64,000 bases of DNA from Adenophora triphylla var. japonica. Taxonomy: Eukaryota; Streptophyta; Magnoliopsida; Asterales; Campanulaceae. Each line of letters begins with the position of its first letter. Position 1 is the stretch's first letter. The DNA is taken from the NCBI GenBank assembly GCA_022495995.1, contig JAFEMH010000075.1, forward strand, positions 1,037,001 through 1,101,000. The letters are read 5' to 3'. Positions 43,891 through 56,649 of this stretch are shown in pieces. The notes under the pieces were generated by a model that did no database searches, had not been told where the DNA came from, and worked only from the letters and a program-made list of their open reading frames with translations. The position numbers were made by a program, and so were the translations under genes.

Positions 43891-46180
43891 CTACTCTTCG
43901 ACGCTGGAGATGGGAGCTATTGCAGATCTTTCCATCAGGATTTCTTTGGCAATCTCTTGCTCAATCCAACCATTTTCATTGCCTGCGATGACTGGTTCAT
44001 CGACCTCACACAGGGGCGAGTCAAATTTCATTATGCCCACAAGGCTTGAATCACCAAACTCGACCATGTTGACACTCATGTTGTTATTTCTAGGGAACGG
44101 GTTATTGATAGTATTAGGCCCTTCAGGCACCTCTAACCTCCCTTGCTCAATCAAACCTTGGATTGCCTTTTTCAGGGGGACGCAATCATCTGTCAAGTGC
44201 CCATGGTACTGATGAAAGACACAATGCTTGGAGGTATCCAAAGGAGCATTGGGGTTTCTGGGCTGATAATTATCTAAAGGCCGGAGTAAACCTTCTTTTA
44301 CCAAACCTCTGAAGATATCACTCAAAGGCATCCCAAAGTTTCCCAAGCTTTGGAGCCGGGATCTGAATGCATCAGGTTTCTTGGAAACAAAGGAAGTGGC
44401 ATTGTTACAGTCCTGTCCCGAATAGGGATGGGCAGGAGTCGTGTTGGAGGTGGAAGAAGCTCGGTATCTGTAAGCAGGTGCAACAACTTGCTGCTGATTG
44501 TAAGCCCTCTCAAACTTAGTCGCAGAGTTAACCATAGCACGTAAGTCCGAGTATGGGAAGTGACTGAGGGAGGTTCTCAAATGCGGTTTCAGGCACGACT
44601 GGAAGATGTCCAACTGTTCCTCTTCAGAAGGAGGGATGGCCATCTCACTAAGTTTCAGATTCCACCGCTTGTAAAAATCCCCGACATTCTCATCGGGACG
44701 CTGCACGGTTGTCTGCAAATCAACTCTATTTGTTTCCCATTCCAAATTAGCTTTATACTTCTCTGTGAAAGCGCTGGTGATCTGGTCCCATCCTCGGGTT
44801 TCGAGCGGAAGAACAATTTTAGAGCACTAGATTTCAAAGAGAGGCTGAAATAGTCAGCCAGCTGCTGATTGGTGCACCCTTTGGCCTTCATTGCCAAGGT
44901 ATACGTGTCCAGATGAGTTTTCGGGCATGCAGTCCCATCAAACAGGTCCAGATTAGGCATCACAAACTTGTGGGGCAGGGGAACAATGGAGTCCGGGTCC
45001 GTAGGCCGGAAGGCAGATTTCTTAGCAGTCAATTCGGCAATCTGTGCTTTCATTTCCTTGTGTTGCTCCATGAACCAGGCCAGGTGAGGGACTTGTGGTG
45101 GAGCCGTGGTGTTCAGACCGGTGGCAGAACTGGAGAGGGGGGTTACCACTGGCGGTAGACTAGTGGATGGAATGGCCGGTCCGGGGGCGTAGGTAAAAAC
45201 CTGTCCTTGGCCCGCATTACCTTGGGGGGTGTGAGTAGGAGCTTGGGCAGAGGGATAGAACCTTGCGGCTTGCTGTTGACTTTCAATCGGCAAAGAGGGC
45301 GGAGGCAGGCCCGATGTAGCCGGATAGCTTGGGTTTCCAGGGTGAGGCTCATAAGTAGGCCTAGGTGCGGGCTGGTGTCCCTGGTGGTTGAACTGTATGC
45401 CAGGCTGTGGCGAGGGTGTGTAACCGAGAGGGTATTATAGTCCGAGGGATTCTGATGAAACGGGATTAGGGGCTTGGTGGCCCATTGATCCTTAAGTGAG
45501 AAATAGGTTTGTGGAAACTGTGTTAGGAGCAGCTGAACTAGCATCATTCTAAGGAGGGGCTCTGACCGCTTGGCTCCGAACTGTGGTGGCATCCCAAACT
45601 GTTGCTGCGGCACTCTGAACTGCTGTTGTGAAGGTCCGGCTTGATCGTTTCCGAACTGAGACGGGATCCCAATTAGCTGTGGCATTCCAAGGTACCCCCA
45701 ACCATGCGAAGACATTCCGTGCTGGTTTTGCCCCCACTGAGGAACTGCGAACTGGTTGGTCATGTCAGACTGCATGGGTCCAGTGGCCTGTAGTTGGGGA
45801 GCTGGCTGACCCAAGGATCGAGGAGCACGGGTTCTCGTAGCAAGGCCATAGGAGCCTGGTGGCGGCATCCTGGAGTAGTCAGGGCGACCAAGAGTGGGAT
45901 TGGGGTCCTCTTCTTCTTCCACGGTGAAGGTGCCATCGGGATTGAGACTGGCGGCCAAACCATGGCTCCTGATAGCTTCCATAAGGCTATTAATATGTGC
46001 TTCCTGTCGCAATCTCATACGTTGCGCTAACTGATTCCACTCGGCACATTCTGTTTGAGGAGTCCCGGGAGACGGGGTGATGTTGTCCCCATCGTTACCG
46101 GCTGATGCAGACATTCTGAAACCCGGAGTCGAAGCAAATGGTGAAGCTGATGATGCACTTGACTCTTCCCAACTGATCAA
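43891..46180 (-). pseudogene. Gag of element B, single zinc-knuckle
   Basis: Three minus-strand frames are joined by shifts: 46180-45143, 45293-44655 and 44745-43891. The likely start is the Met at 46114 (MSASAGNDGDN), matching element A. The domains are an N-terminal helical part (RMRLRQEAHINSLMEAIRSH), a Pro/Gln-rich linker, the gag core (LPHKFVMPNLDLFDGTACP through DFYKRWNLKLSEM) and one knuckle, CVFHQYHGHLTDDC (CX2HX4HX4C), preceded by GMPLSDIFRGLV. That module aligns to one unit of the triplicated module of element A. Frameshifts near 45200 and 44800 make it non-functional. The frame closes at 43891 with no pol after it. Confidence 0.85.
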
Positions 46181-47159
46181 ACGGTGACCCGGCGCCCGAA
46201 ACCAAGCTTTGTGGGGAGCTGCGGGGGAAAGACACGAGGGTTCAGATATTCGGGAGTGGAGGAGGGTAGGTGTTTGGGCTTAGGGCTCATGCAACACGCA
46301 GTTATTGGTTCTTGTTTACTTAAAACGTGTTTTATTAACCTAAGCGGTTGGAAAAGATTGCTCTTCTTTTTCGCAAACTACTCTGATTCCTGGATCAGTG
46401 GGCCCCATCACTACGCCTGCGGACCCTCAACCTACAACCTCGAACAAGGGTTCCGTAGGGCAAGCAGTTCCCACAGACCGAAAAGAAAACGATCCTAAAG
46501 TCTGGCGGGTAATCTAGTCTTAACGAGTATTCGATGTAAATTACGGACAAAGCTGACGTAAAAAGTCAAGATCGTGTCCGGAGGGCTCGACGAAAAGTCG
46601 GCATGTCTCGGACTGATAAATGTCCACAATTGATCTTGACCCGTCGTCAGTTAGGCCGTAATTAGACATGGAATGATCGTTAATCCTAGATGACTCAGTG
46701 TCATGCCGGGGGTCGGTGCATAAGTTGTGCCAGTCAAAGACAAAGTCAAGGCGCCAGTCAAGATCTAGTCAAAGTCCGTGACGGAAAACCGACAGGACTT
46801 CGACTGATTAGGGTCCCCGAAAGATATTGACCAGGCATGTCGACTAAGGTTTGACTGGAAAGGTGTATACACAGACAGGGCACGACACGGACCAGACTAA
46901 AAACCAATCGGGTCTCGGACAAGGTGTGTCACGGACAAGTGCATGGTCGACACGAGGCTCCAAGGGATGTTTGGGTAGTCCCGTGCTCGCACCGAGAGGC
47001 GTAATAAGGCCAAACGGGCTGCTACTGGGATTTCCCCGGGTTAAGGACGTAGTGTGCAGTGTAAGGCCAAGTGCGCGTAGTGTGCGGACAGTCTATCTTC
47101 TTTTTCTGAGTAAAATAGAAATTTTCATATGTGTCTTAAAGAGTATGATGCATGCAAAA

Positions 47160-47280
47160 GGTTTTGAAAATGATTTTTTTTTTTTTGAAAATTTTTTTTT
47201 GAATTTTTTTTTTGAATTTTTTTTTTTTGAATTTTTTTTTTTTTTTGAAATTTTTTTTGAATTTTTTTTTTTGAAAGCAA
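47160..47280. repeat. T-rich tract in element B leader
   Basis: Long T runs separated by GAA or GAAA. On the minus strand this is an A-rich leader between the primer site and gag. Lys-rich frames here are artefacts. Confidence 0.9.
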
Positions 47281-47500
47281 ATAAACACATAAGCACATAG
47301 GCACAAAATTCAAACAGTTAAGGAAAAGATTTCGACAGTCAAGATATTGATTCTTCCGGGACAGTCAAAACAACACGAAATGTGCAAAACCAACACACAC
47401 AGTACAAATGTTTTCAAATATCGGGACGGAAGTTTGACCCACAAAAGTTTTTTTTTTTTTGAAATTTTTTATTTAAAAAAAGATAAAGCTCATTTTCTAT

Positions 47501-47518
47501 TCCCCAGCGGAGTCGCCA
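47501..47518 (-). promoter_or_regulatory. primer binding site, element B
   Basis: On the minus strand it reads TGGCGACTCCGCTGGGGA, one base from the LTR. It differs at one position from the site of element A. Confidence 0.88.
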
Positions 47519-47519
47519 C

Positions 47520-49361
47520 TGTGATGATGTGCCCGGATTTTTGAAAATCAAAACGGAGTCGCCACGCCATTTTTATTTTAAGGGCCAAAACTTTGAAAAA
47601 TGCCCAAAATGAGAGATTTTGAGTTCGGAGGTCACGTTACACTCCGGGAAGAACATTAGGGTTCACCCGGAATGCCTCGTAAAACGAGTCTTTCTAGCTT
47701 AAAACCATTTATTTGTGTGTGTGTGTGTTTCTTTGGTCAAAATAAATGCAAACTGAGAAAAACAAAAATTGAGAACTCTTTGTAAGACATTAAACAAGTC
47801 CCATGATTTTTGGTATGATTTTAGGATTGAGTTTTGATACTCAAAAGACTCCTTGAAGTTGAAAGTCAATTCTGCCAGAATGAAAAAGGCAGTGTACATC
47901 CGATTTTGAAATGGATTTAAGAGTTTTAAAAATTCAGAATATGGGGAAAGTGAGAGAATGAAAGTTGTTCAAAACATCTTAAATAAGGTTAATGCAAAAG
48001 ATTTTTATAATTGGAGATGATTTGATTGACCAAAACCCTCTAGAAATCACAGATGTGAAATCTGGATTTCCAGAGACTACTAAACTGACGTTTGGAAAAT
48101 AATTTGGAAAAGGCAGTTAGACTCACGTAAAAAAATAAAGTAAAAATATTTCTGGAATCCTATGAATGTTGGCTACAAAAAGTATTTTGTAGTCAACACC
48201 AAATTCCAAGTTTCCGTATGTCCAAAAAATTAGACAATGGACAGAGGTCTTAGAGAGATGCTACTGGACAGCAACATTCTCAAGAAGGAAAATGTGATTT
48301 TTGGGGGATTTGCATCTATGTTCACCCCATTTTGATCCCTAGACTTGATTCCACTACTTTGTGTCAAGTGGTTATCATATCAAGTCATCCTTGGGGAATT
48401 TATGATGTTTAAAACATGTCCTTTGCAAATGGGAAGGGGGATTTTGTAAAGATGAAATTAAAGAGAGAAATTAACTAGAAATTTAAAGTGTGGATCATTT
48501 GAGATGGTCATTCATGGAGATGAACTCCAAAATGACCATATTAAGTCAAAACTTAAGTTAAACTAGACATAAAGTAAATTAAAGTAAGAAAAACAAGATT
48601 AACTAGACAAGTAAAGTAAAGATGTAAATTGAACAAGATGAACAAGAAATTAAAAGAGAGTTTTAGGGTTTAAAGAAGGAGGGTTTACCAATGATGGTTT
48701 AACCCTATCTTCTTGTGTTTGTGTTTGTTTTTGAATGGGTTCAAGGCTTGAATGTGTTTAGTGTTTGTTAATAGAGTTGGTCAAAGAGAAAACAAGTAGA
48801 TAACACTTAAGTCCTCTATGTTTTCTCTCTAATCCTCCTCTTTAGTGTTGATTTAAGCTTGAGCTTATGTGTTTAAGAGATGTTTTGAGAGTGTTTGGTT
48901 AGTGAGATTTGGGAAAATGATTAAGAGAAAAGGGTGGCAATTAAGAAATTCCCACTATTTTCTCTAATATTTTCACCAGAATGCTGTTGTGAGTGAATTG
49001 TGTTGTGCTGAAAATGGAGCTGAAGGGGTCTATTTATAGGGGACTGGAGGAAGCAATCCTGTTCGCGTGGATGACAATCCTGTCCGCTCGGATCCAAACG
49101 CCAGCGTGCACTGTTCATTTAATGCAGTGCAGGCTTTGGACAGGGGAAATAATTTTCCCCTACAAGCAAGCTGGCTGCAGTTCCAACAACTTCCAGTTCC
49201 GGAAATTCACCATTTGTGAGATTCCTTCACTTGTCCATCCTCAAATAGTAATCCCCAAAATACCCTTAACTAGTTAGAAAAGTTAGGGTTTGGTGGAGTT
49301 TGTGGAGGCTTTTGTTAGTTTTCTAACGAAAATACTAACGGCTCAAATTGGAGCACTTACA
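47520..49361 (-). repeat. element B 5' LTR
   Basis: It aligns end to end with 36960-38833. The TATA box is at 49030-49039. Where the other LTR has two perfect TCCGCGCGGA palindromes, this copy reads TTCGCGTGGA and TCCGCTCGGA. Confidence 0.9.
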
Positions 49362-49774
49362 CTCTTCAAAATTGGACTTATCCAAAGACCGTCCATCTTG
49401 CGGGGGCATATTAGGAATATAATATAATATCATTATATTATATTCAAAGTATATATTGTTATATACTCCCTCCGTCCCACCTCATTTGACACTCTTAAAG
49501 TGGGCACAAGAACTAAGAAGAAAGAATAAAATAAAGAGAAGTGTACTTTATGGAGAAGTATTAGGAGATTTGGCCTTCCCTAATCTTTCCAGCCATCACT
49601 TTTAAATTTTGGCTCCAACACTTAAACAAGGGTAAATCAACTAAGTTAAAAAGGTACAACCTGGGATGGGATAAACTTACGGCCTTGCATTACTATCCGA
49701 AAAATTTGAGTTTCCCTCCTAATTAAATTTCAGTACAACAATTCAAAATTCCCTCCTAATCTATTAGGACATTC

Positions 49775-49782
49775 TATAAATA
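49775..49782 (+). promoter_or_regulatory. TATA box of MLE transposase
   Basis: TATAAATA in an AT-rich leader, about 60 bp upstream of the ATG at 49842. Confidence 0.6.
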
Positions 49783-50074
49783 CAAACAACCATTTAAACT
49801 AAATCCAGTTCAAGAACAGAAGGAAAAAAAAAGGGGCTGCCATGCCTAAAGATATTACAAAAGAGGAGAGGTTCTTGATTGCTCAATTCCTTAGCCTTTC
49901 TTCAAAAAAGAAATTTCCCACTGAAGAGAGATTCCTTCCAAAATGCAAGCTGGATGAAGCTTGTCTCAAGTTTGGTATCAGCAAGTCCACATTACTCAGA
50001 TTCTGGAGGACTGTGAAGAAGCAAATCGAGCTTGGGCAACCGTGTTCTTTGCCTACAAAAAGAGAAGGTAACAT

Positions 50075-51662
50075 TGTAGGTGTTAGTGCCCTAGGCCTAT
50101 AGAGATAGACATATTTGTAATGTCATTTTTCATTTATATATGAGATTATTACTTTGATTATTATATATGTTTGCATGTTTACTTTAATAATCGTGTCCCT
50201 AGTACTTATGAAGCACTAGTATGAAGTCTAATGAATAATCATGTGATGATTATATGCATGGAGATGCACATTAGATTCATGGGTACTTGTTAGAGAACAA
50301 TGTACTGAACTTGACCCATTATGAGATTTATGTCATGGTCATATGTCATAATTAAATCTCATATAGTTATATCATTGATATCCTTTAACCTGAGATTATC
50401 ATCGTCTTCCACTCGATGAATATTATGTTTGATATAGTTTAACGTTGTCTTTAACCGGATAACAATAAGGGCTATTATTGGCATGATATTATTCTTGTTG
50501 GGAAGAATGATAAGTCAAGATGGAAATTTGTCCCTCGTAAAGAGAGATGTTTTGCTAGGCCACTCGTAAGTAAGATTGATGTAGTGCATGGCCATGCCCG
50601 AATGAATTAATGTGATTAATATCATTCGATTAATCAATTTACTTGGTAACGAGAAAGCATTGAACAATATGAGTTGACGTGAACCATGACTCATGTTCAA
50701 TATAACATCGTGTGACAATGGGATTGTGATATGTTCTATGTAGGAAAATCGAACTTGATATTATATTATTTGGGTAGGCATGATGGCTTGCTAGAGTCCG
50801 CTCATGTCTTATGAGGATCGATGTGATCGAACTCATTTCCAACATAATATAGTCCTATGGGGTCACACGCATCGAACGAATTATCAAAAATTAAGAATAT
50901 GGAATTTCTGTACTCAGGGGACAACTCGTCCCCAGGCCAGAACCAACTATTCCCTTGGCCTGGGACGAGTGAATCAGAGGGAGTGTCCTGAGGGACGACT
51001 CGTGCCCATGGGGACGAGTCGTGCCCATGGGGACGAGTCGTGCCCATAGGGACGACTCGTGCCCTGGGCCAGAAACAACTATTCCCCTTAAGGGGGACGC
51101 CTGTATCAGAACATTGTGGAAAGGGGACGACTCGTGCCCTGGGGGACGAGTCGTCCCGTCGGCGCTGGACTGATACGTAATTGACTTAAAATTAGGGTTT
51201 TCGCAAAGGGAAAATATTTATAACGTATAAATACAAACCCTTGGTTGCCCTAGCAGTCATACTCACGTTTTGGGTTTATAGAAACACAAAAAAGAGATAT
51301 TTCAATTGAGAATTGAGAATCGAAATACAATCCAATTCCATAATTCTTCATCGATTGAAAGGAGTTTCAATAAAAGGATCTAGCAATCCACCTAAAATTG
51401 TTCTAGGGTTCGTTCAACGCGTGGATACACATAGAGGATCTTTGCCAATCAAGATCTAAAGTTCGTGATTCAAGGATTGTTCGTCAAGGATTCAAAAGGT
51501 CATCAATCTGGAGTTGGAACACGTTTATCAAGGACAAAAGCACACAAGGTTGGTTATTCTATTTCATCTTTCTTAATTAATCATCTAGAACGGATCCTAG
51601 GCTCCGGGTTTTTCGAGTTAATTTGCATTCTTCCGCTGCGCGTGGACCCTCGAAATCCAACA
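50075..51662 (+). repeat. Copia D 5' LTR
   Basis: It begins TGTAGGTGTTAGTGCCC and ends CTCGAAATCCAACA. A cluster of GGGGACGAGTCGTGCCCA units lies near 50990-51150. TATTTATAACGTATAAATAC near 51210 is a likely TATA region. Confidence 0.93.
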
Positions 51663-51663
51663 G

Positions 51664-51675
51664 TGGTATCAGAGC
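51664..51675 (+). promoter_or_regulatory. primer binding site, Copia D
   Basis: TGGTATCAGAGC, complementary to the initiator tRNA-Met 3' end, one base after the LTR. Confidence 0.92.
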
Positions 51676-52676
51676 CCCATTCATGATGTTTATATTAGAT
51701 AATCGTGATAATTATATAATTTGATTATGTTAATTTTCATGATGAATATGATTTAGAATATGAATTTATATGAGATTTGCTTATGGAAGTAATTGTATAT
51801 TTTGATATGCCATGATTATGAATTGGATTATATGATTAATGTGATTAATCTAGAATATGGGTCTTGAATATTACTAAGTATAAAGGCTGAAAACCAAAAA
51901 CTTCCCCACAGGCACTTCTTGGAAGTGTGGGATAACATTGGATTACAATGCCACGTACTAGTAATTGATGAATTTCTAGATCTTGAACAAATTGTTTGTT
52001 ATAGGGATTATGTTCATATTAAATGAGATTTTACATGAATCATTAAACCCTAATTGATTAGAAATTATGATGTAAACATCAAATGTGATTTGTGATGCAT
52101 CATTCCATGTTCATAATTATGCTCATATAATTTTCATGAATCAACCTTGCCATGTTAATTGATAAACATGAAAAATTGAACCTTCATTGAAATTTGAGTT
52201 TGTTTATGCCATCCATTTTAAACACTTGTGAGTACACAGATAGTTTTATGTAGGCTACGCCATAGCGAGGTACATTAATTATATCTTTGTATGATCAAGA
52301 TGAGCAAACGGTGATTGATATACGTTTAAAATGGTTGAACTCAATTAGGCTATCAAAACAGTTTTGGGCCTAAGGCATAAGATGAGATTGAAACATGTGA
52401 CATATGATGTCTATAATCTCATAAAGGATCTAAGAGTCATATGTTGATATGATTGATAAATGTTATCTACCTTTTTAGTTTAATTTTGAGCAGTCGTGCC
52501 ATAGCCGACTTGAAATTAAATTAAAGTTGGGTCTTAGCCTGTTAAATTATATTATGCATGATTGTATAAGAAGGTTATATAATTTAGTGGGAGTATTTAT
52601 GAAATACGTTATTTAATCTGTTAAATGAAATAGGTACTTATATATGTTCATATTTGTTGCATATCTTTGTAGATCA

Positions 52677-55600
52677 ATGGCTGTAAACACTAATCAAACT
52701 CTGTCACTGCGATCAGTCCTTGAGAAGGACAAGTTAGAAGAGAATGGCAACAACTATGTGGATTGGATCCGCAGTTTGGGAATTATTCTCAAACAGGAAA
52801 GGAAATTGTACATTCTCGATGGACCCGTTCCACCCGAGCCTGCTGCTAATGCAACTCGAGCTAAAAAGGATCAACATAAGAAGCATATGGATGATTCTAT
52901 TGATATTGGTTGCTTGATGCTCGCTACCATGAGTAAGGCCCTTCAGAAGGACCTTGTACACATGGAAGCTTATGATTTGGGAAATCATTTGAAGGAAATG
53001 TTCCAGTTGCAAGCACGTCAGGAAAGATTTGACACCATGAAGGCTCTTCATTCATGCAAGATGATTGAAGGACAACCTGTTGGGCCTCATGTGTTGAAAA
53101 TGAAGGGTCAACTCGAGCATCTTGAGAGGCTTGGATATCCTATCCAGTTGGAACTGGCTACGGATATGATATTGCATTCACTCCCTGAAAGTTATAATCA
53201 GCTCGTTATGAATTATAACATGAATGGGATGAATAAATCTCTGTCTGAATTGCATGGGATGCTTAAGAATACAGAGAACAATGTCGCCAAGAAAACCAAT
53301 CAAGTGTTGATGGTGAATAAAGGAAAGGGGTTCAAGAAAACTAAGGTTAAAGCAAAAGTTGCTAAACCGGATGCAAAGGTTGCCGTTGTTGAGAAGCTTC
53401 AACCCAAATCCCAAAAGGATGCGGTTTGCTACCATTGCAAGGAAACTGGGCATTGGAGGCGTAACTGCAAAGCTTATCAGGAAGGACAGAAGAAGAAGGG
53501 CAATGAGATTGCCATGACTTCAGGTATCTATGTGATAGATATTCTACTTTCTACTTCTATTTCTTGGGTATTAGATACCGGATGTGGATCTCACATTTGC
53601 CTAAATGTGCAGGGACTAAAGAATAGAAGGTTGCTCAAGGAAGGTGAAGTAGACCTGCGGGTTGGAAATGGAGCAGGTTGCTGCATTGGCCGTAGGGACT
53701 TATGAAGTCACTTTACCGAGCAGACTAATATTAGTTTTAAATAATTGCTATTATGTTCCGGATTTGAGCAGAACATTATTTCAATTTCTTGTTTAGACAA
53801 TGAGGGTTACAGTTTTCTTATTGCGAATAAGAAATTTTTCATTTATTTGAATGATATGCTTTACTGTATTGCTCATTCTTTTAATGGCCTTTATATTTTA
53901 GATGTTGAAAATAATGTTGATAATGTCTATCATGTTAATAAGAAATCTAAACCAAATAATGTGAACAACACATTTAAATGGCATTGCCGTCTTGGTCACA
54001 TAAATGAGAAACGCGTCTCTAAACTCCATAAAGATGGATATTTAGACTCATATGATTATGAATCATATGATGTTTGCGAATCTTGTTTATTGGGCAAGAT
54101 GACTAAAGCACCTTTTACTTAGAGTAGCGAAAGGGCTAGTGATTTGTTGGCTCTCATACATACTGATGTATGTGGACCAATGAATAACATTGCTAGGGGA
54201 GGATTTCGGTACTTCATAACGTTCACTGATGACTTATCAAGATATGGCTATGTCTATCTGATGAAGTACAAAAGTGAAGCATTTGAGATATTTAGAATAT
54301 TTCAAAATGAAGTACAAAATCAACTTGGCAAAACTATTAAAACACTTCGATCTGATCGAGGTGGTGAATATTTAAGCCAAGAATTTGATGATCATCTTAA
54401 AAGTTGTGGAATTGTTTCAGAACTTACTCCACCCGGAACACCACAATGAAATGGTGTGTCCGAGAGGAGAAATCGAACTCTATTAGATATGGTTCGATCG
54501 ATGATGAGTCAAGTTAATCTTCCTATTTCTTTTTGGGGACATGCACTGGAAACAGCTGCTTTCACACTTAATAAGGTCCCTACTAAATCGGCTCCTAAAA
54601 CCCCACATGAGATGTGGCATGGATGAAAACCTAGTTTATCTTTCATGAAAATTTGGGGATGTGAAGCTTATGTAAAGAAATTGGTTTCTGAAAATAAGCT
54701 TGCACCCAGATCCGATAAATGTATTTTCGTTGGTTATCCTAAGAAAACGAAAGGATATCAATTTTACAATCAATCCGAGAACAAAGTGTTTGTTGCTCGA
54801 CATGGTGTCTTTCTAGAGAAAGAGTTTCTCTCTAAAGAAACTAGTGGGAGTAAAATTAATCTTGAAGAAATTCAAGAACCTGAAAATGTAAAGGAACCAA
54901 TAGTAGAGACGGAACCAAATTCACAAGCTATTGTGGAACCGGTTCAAGATACACAAGTTCTTCGCAGATCGGATAGGATACGATCCGAACCTGAGAGATA
55001 TGGATTTCTCATGACGGAAAGTAACGAAGTAGAAATCATTGAGAATGATGAACCTACTTCCTATCAAGAGGCGATGTCCACTCGTGATTCGGACAAATGG
55101 CTAGGAGCCATGGAATCCGAGATCAAATCCATGTACGATAATCAAGTTTGGAACTTGATTGATCCACCTGAAGGTGTAAAAATCATAGGGTGTAAGTGGG
55201 TTTTCAAAAAGAAAACCGACATGGATGGGAAGGTACATACTTACAAGGCTAGGCTTGTTGCTAAGGGGTATAGGCAGATTCATGGCGTTGACTATGATGA
55301 AACCTTTTCGCCAGTAGCAATGCTTAAGTCTATTAGAATCTTAATTGCCATAGCCGCATATTACGACTATGAGATATGACAAATGGATGTCAAAACATCG
55401 TTTCTTAACGGAAACCTACTTGAGGATGTATATATGATACAACCTGAAGGGTTTGTCGATCCAAAAAATTCTAATAAATTAAGTAAGTTGCAGAGATCCA
55501 TTTATGGATTGAAGCAAGCTTCCAGGAGCTGGAATCTACGTTTTGATGAATCAGTCAAAGAGTTTGGCTTCATCAAAAACGAAGATGTGCCTTATGTATA

Positions 55601-56635
55601 CAAGAAAATAAGTGGGAGCATAGTACTATTTCTGGTGTTATATGTCGATGACATCTTGCTCATTGGAAACAATGTTCCTGCACTTGAGACTGTCAAGTCC
55701 TGGTTAGGAAAATGTTTTTCAATGAAAGATATGGGTGAAGCGGCTTATATCCTTGGTATCAAGATCTATAGAGATAGATCAAGAAGGATGATTGGTTTGA
55801 GTCAAAGTACATATATTGACAAGGTCCTTAAAAAATTCCGCATGGAAAATTCTAAGAGAGGGAACTTGCCAATGGGACATGGCATTACTCTTAGCAAGAC
55901 TCATTGTCCTAAGACAAATGATGAGAGAAAGAGGATGAGTGATATTCCATATGCTTCGGCAATTGGGTCTATTATGTATGCCATGTTATGTACTAGACCC
56001 GATGTCTCGTATGCTCTAAGCGCGACGAGTAGATACCAGTCTGATCCTCGTGAGAACCATTGGATAGCAGTCAAGAATATCCTTAAGTACTTGAGAAGAA
56101 CTAAGGATGTATTCTTGGTATTTGGAGGAATGGAAGATGATCTGGTAGTAAAGGGTTACACAGATGCAAGCTTCCAAACCGACAAAGATGACTTTAGATC
56201 GCGATGCAGGTTCGTGTTTATGCTAAATGGAGGTCTTTGTTTGTTGGAAGAGTTCCAAGCAAAGCACTGTTCTTTGATTCTACAATCGAAGCCGAATACA
56301 TAGCAGCATCGGATGCGGCTAAGGAGGCGGTTTGGATCAAGAAGTTCGTTAGTGACTTAGAAGTCGTTCCGAGTATCACTAACCCGATAGAGCTTTATTG
56401 TGACAATAATGGTGCTATTTCCCAAGCAAAAGAACCAAGGTCACATCAACGATCCAAACACATTTTGAGACGTTTCCACCTCATTCGAGAAATCTGTGAA
56501 AGGGAGGACGTCAAGATATGCAAGGTACCAACGGATGACAACATTTCGGACCCTTTCACCAAGCCTTTGCCACAAGCTAAACATGATGGTCATGTTAGGT
56601 CCATGGGTATAAGATACATGAATGATTGGGCCTAG
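52677..56635 (+). pseudogene. gag-pol of Copia D, inactivated
   Basis: The order is Copia type: Gag (from the Met at 52677, MAVNTNQTLSLRSVLEKDK), CCHC knuckle CYHCKETGHWRRNC at 53427-53468, and protease DTGCGSHIC at about 53574. Then come a GAG-pre-integrase segment (WHCRLGHINEKRV), integrase (LIHTDVCGPM through LRSDRGGEY), reverse transcriptase with LYVDDILLIG, and RNase H (STIEAEYIAASDA through SKHILRRFH). Damage: a pair of frameshifts in about 53675-53765, a TAG at 54120-54122, TGA codons at 54447, 54624 and 55377, and frameshifts at about 56240-56275. Two or three of the TGA codons replace a Trp expected in the family. It cannot make its own polyprotein. Lineage within Copia is left open. 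Confidence 0.92.
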
Positions 56636-56649
56636 TGCAAGTGGGAGAC

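Larger units (their letters stand above)
36960..49361 (-). mobile_element. gypsy element B, Tat-like, gag-only
   Basis: LTRs 36960-38833 and 47520-49361 bound a 12.4-kb minus-strand element. The target duplication is imperfect (CTCTC against CTCTT). The primer site is inside the right LTR, gag runs 46180 to 43891 leftward, and an untranslated block with four tandem arrays leads to the 3' LTR. No pol motif is seen. The region between gag and the arrays aligns with element A (41690-41960 with 20400-20690, and 43300-43800 with 21380-21660). The two are therefore diverged relatives of one non-autonomous lineage. It is inserted in the interior of Copia C. Confidence 0.9.

Noticed and set aside
47093..47313. 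Lys/Phe-rich frames
   Set aside because: They translate a T-rich low-complexity leader of element B.
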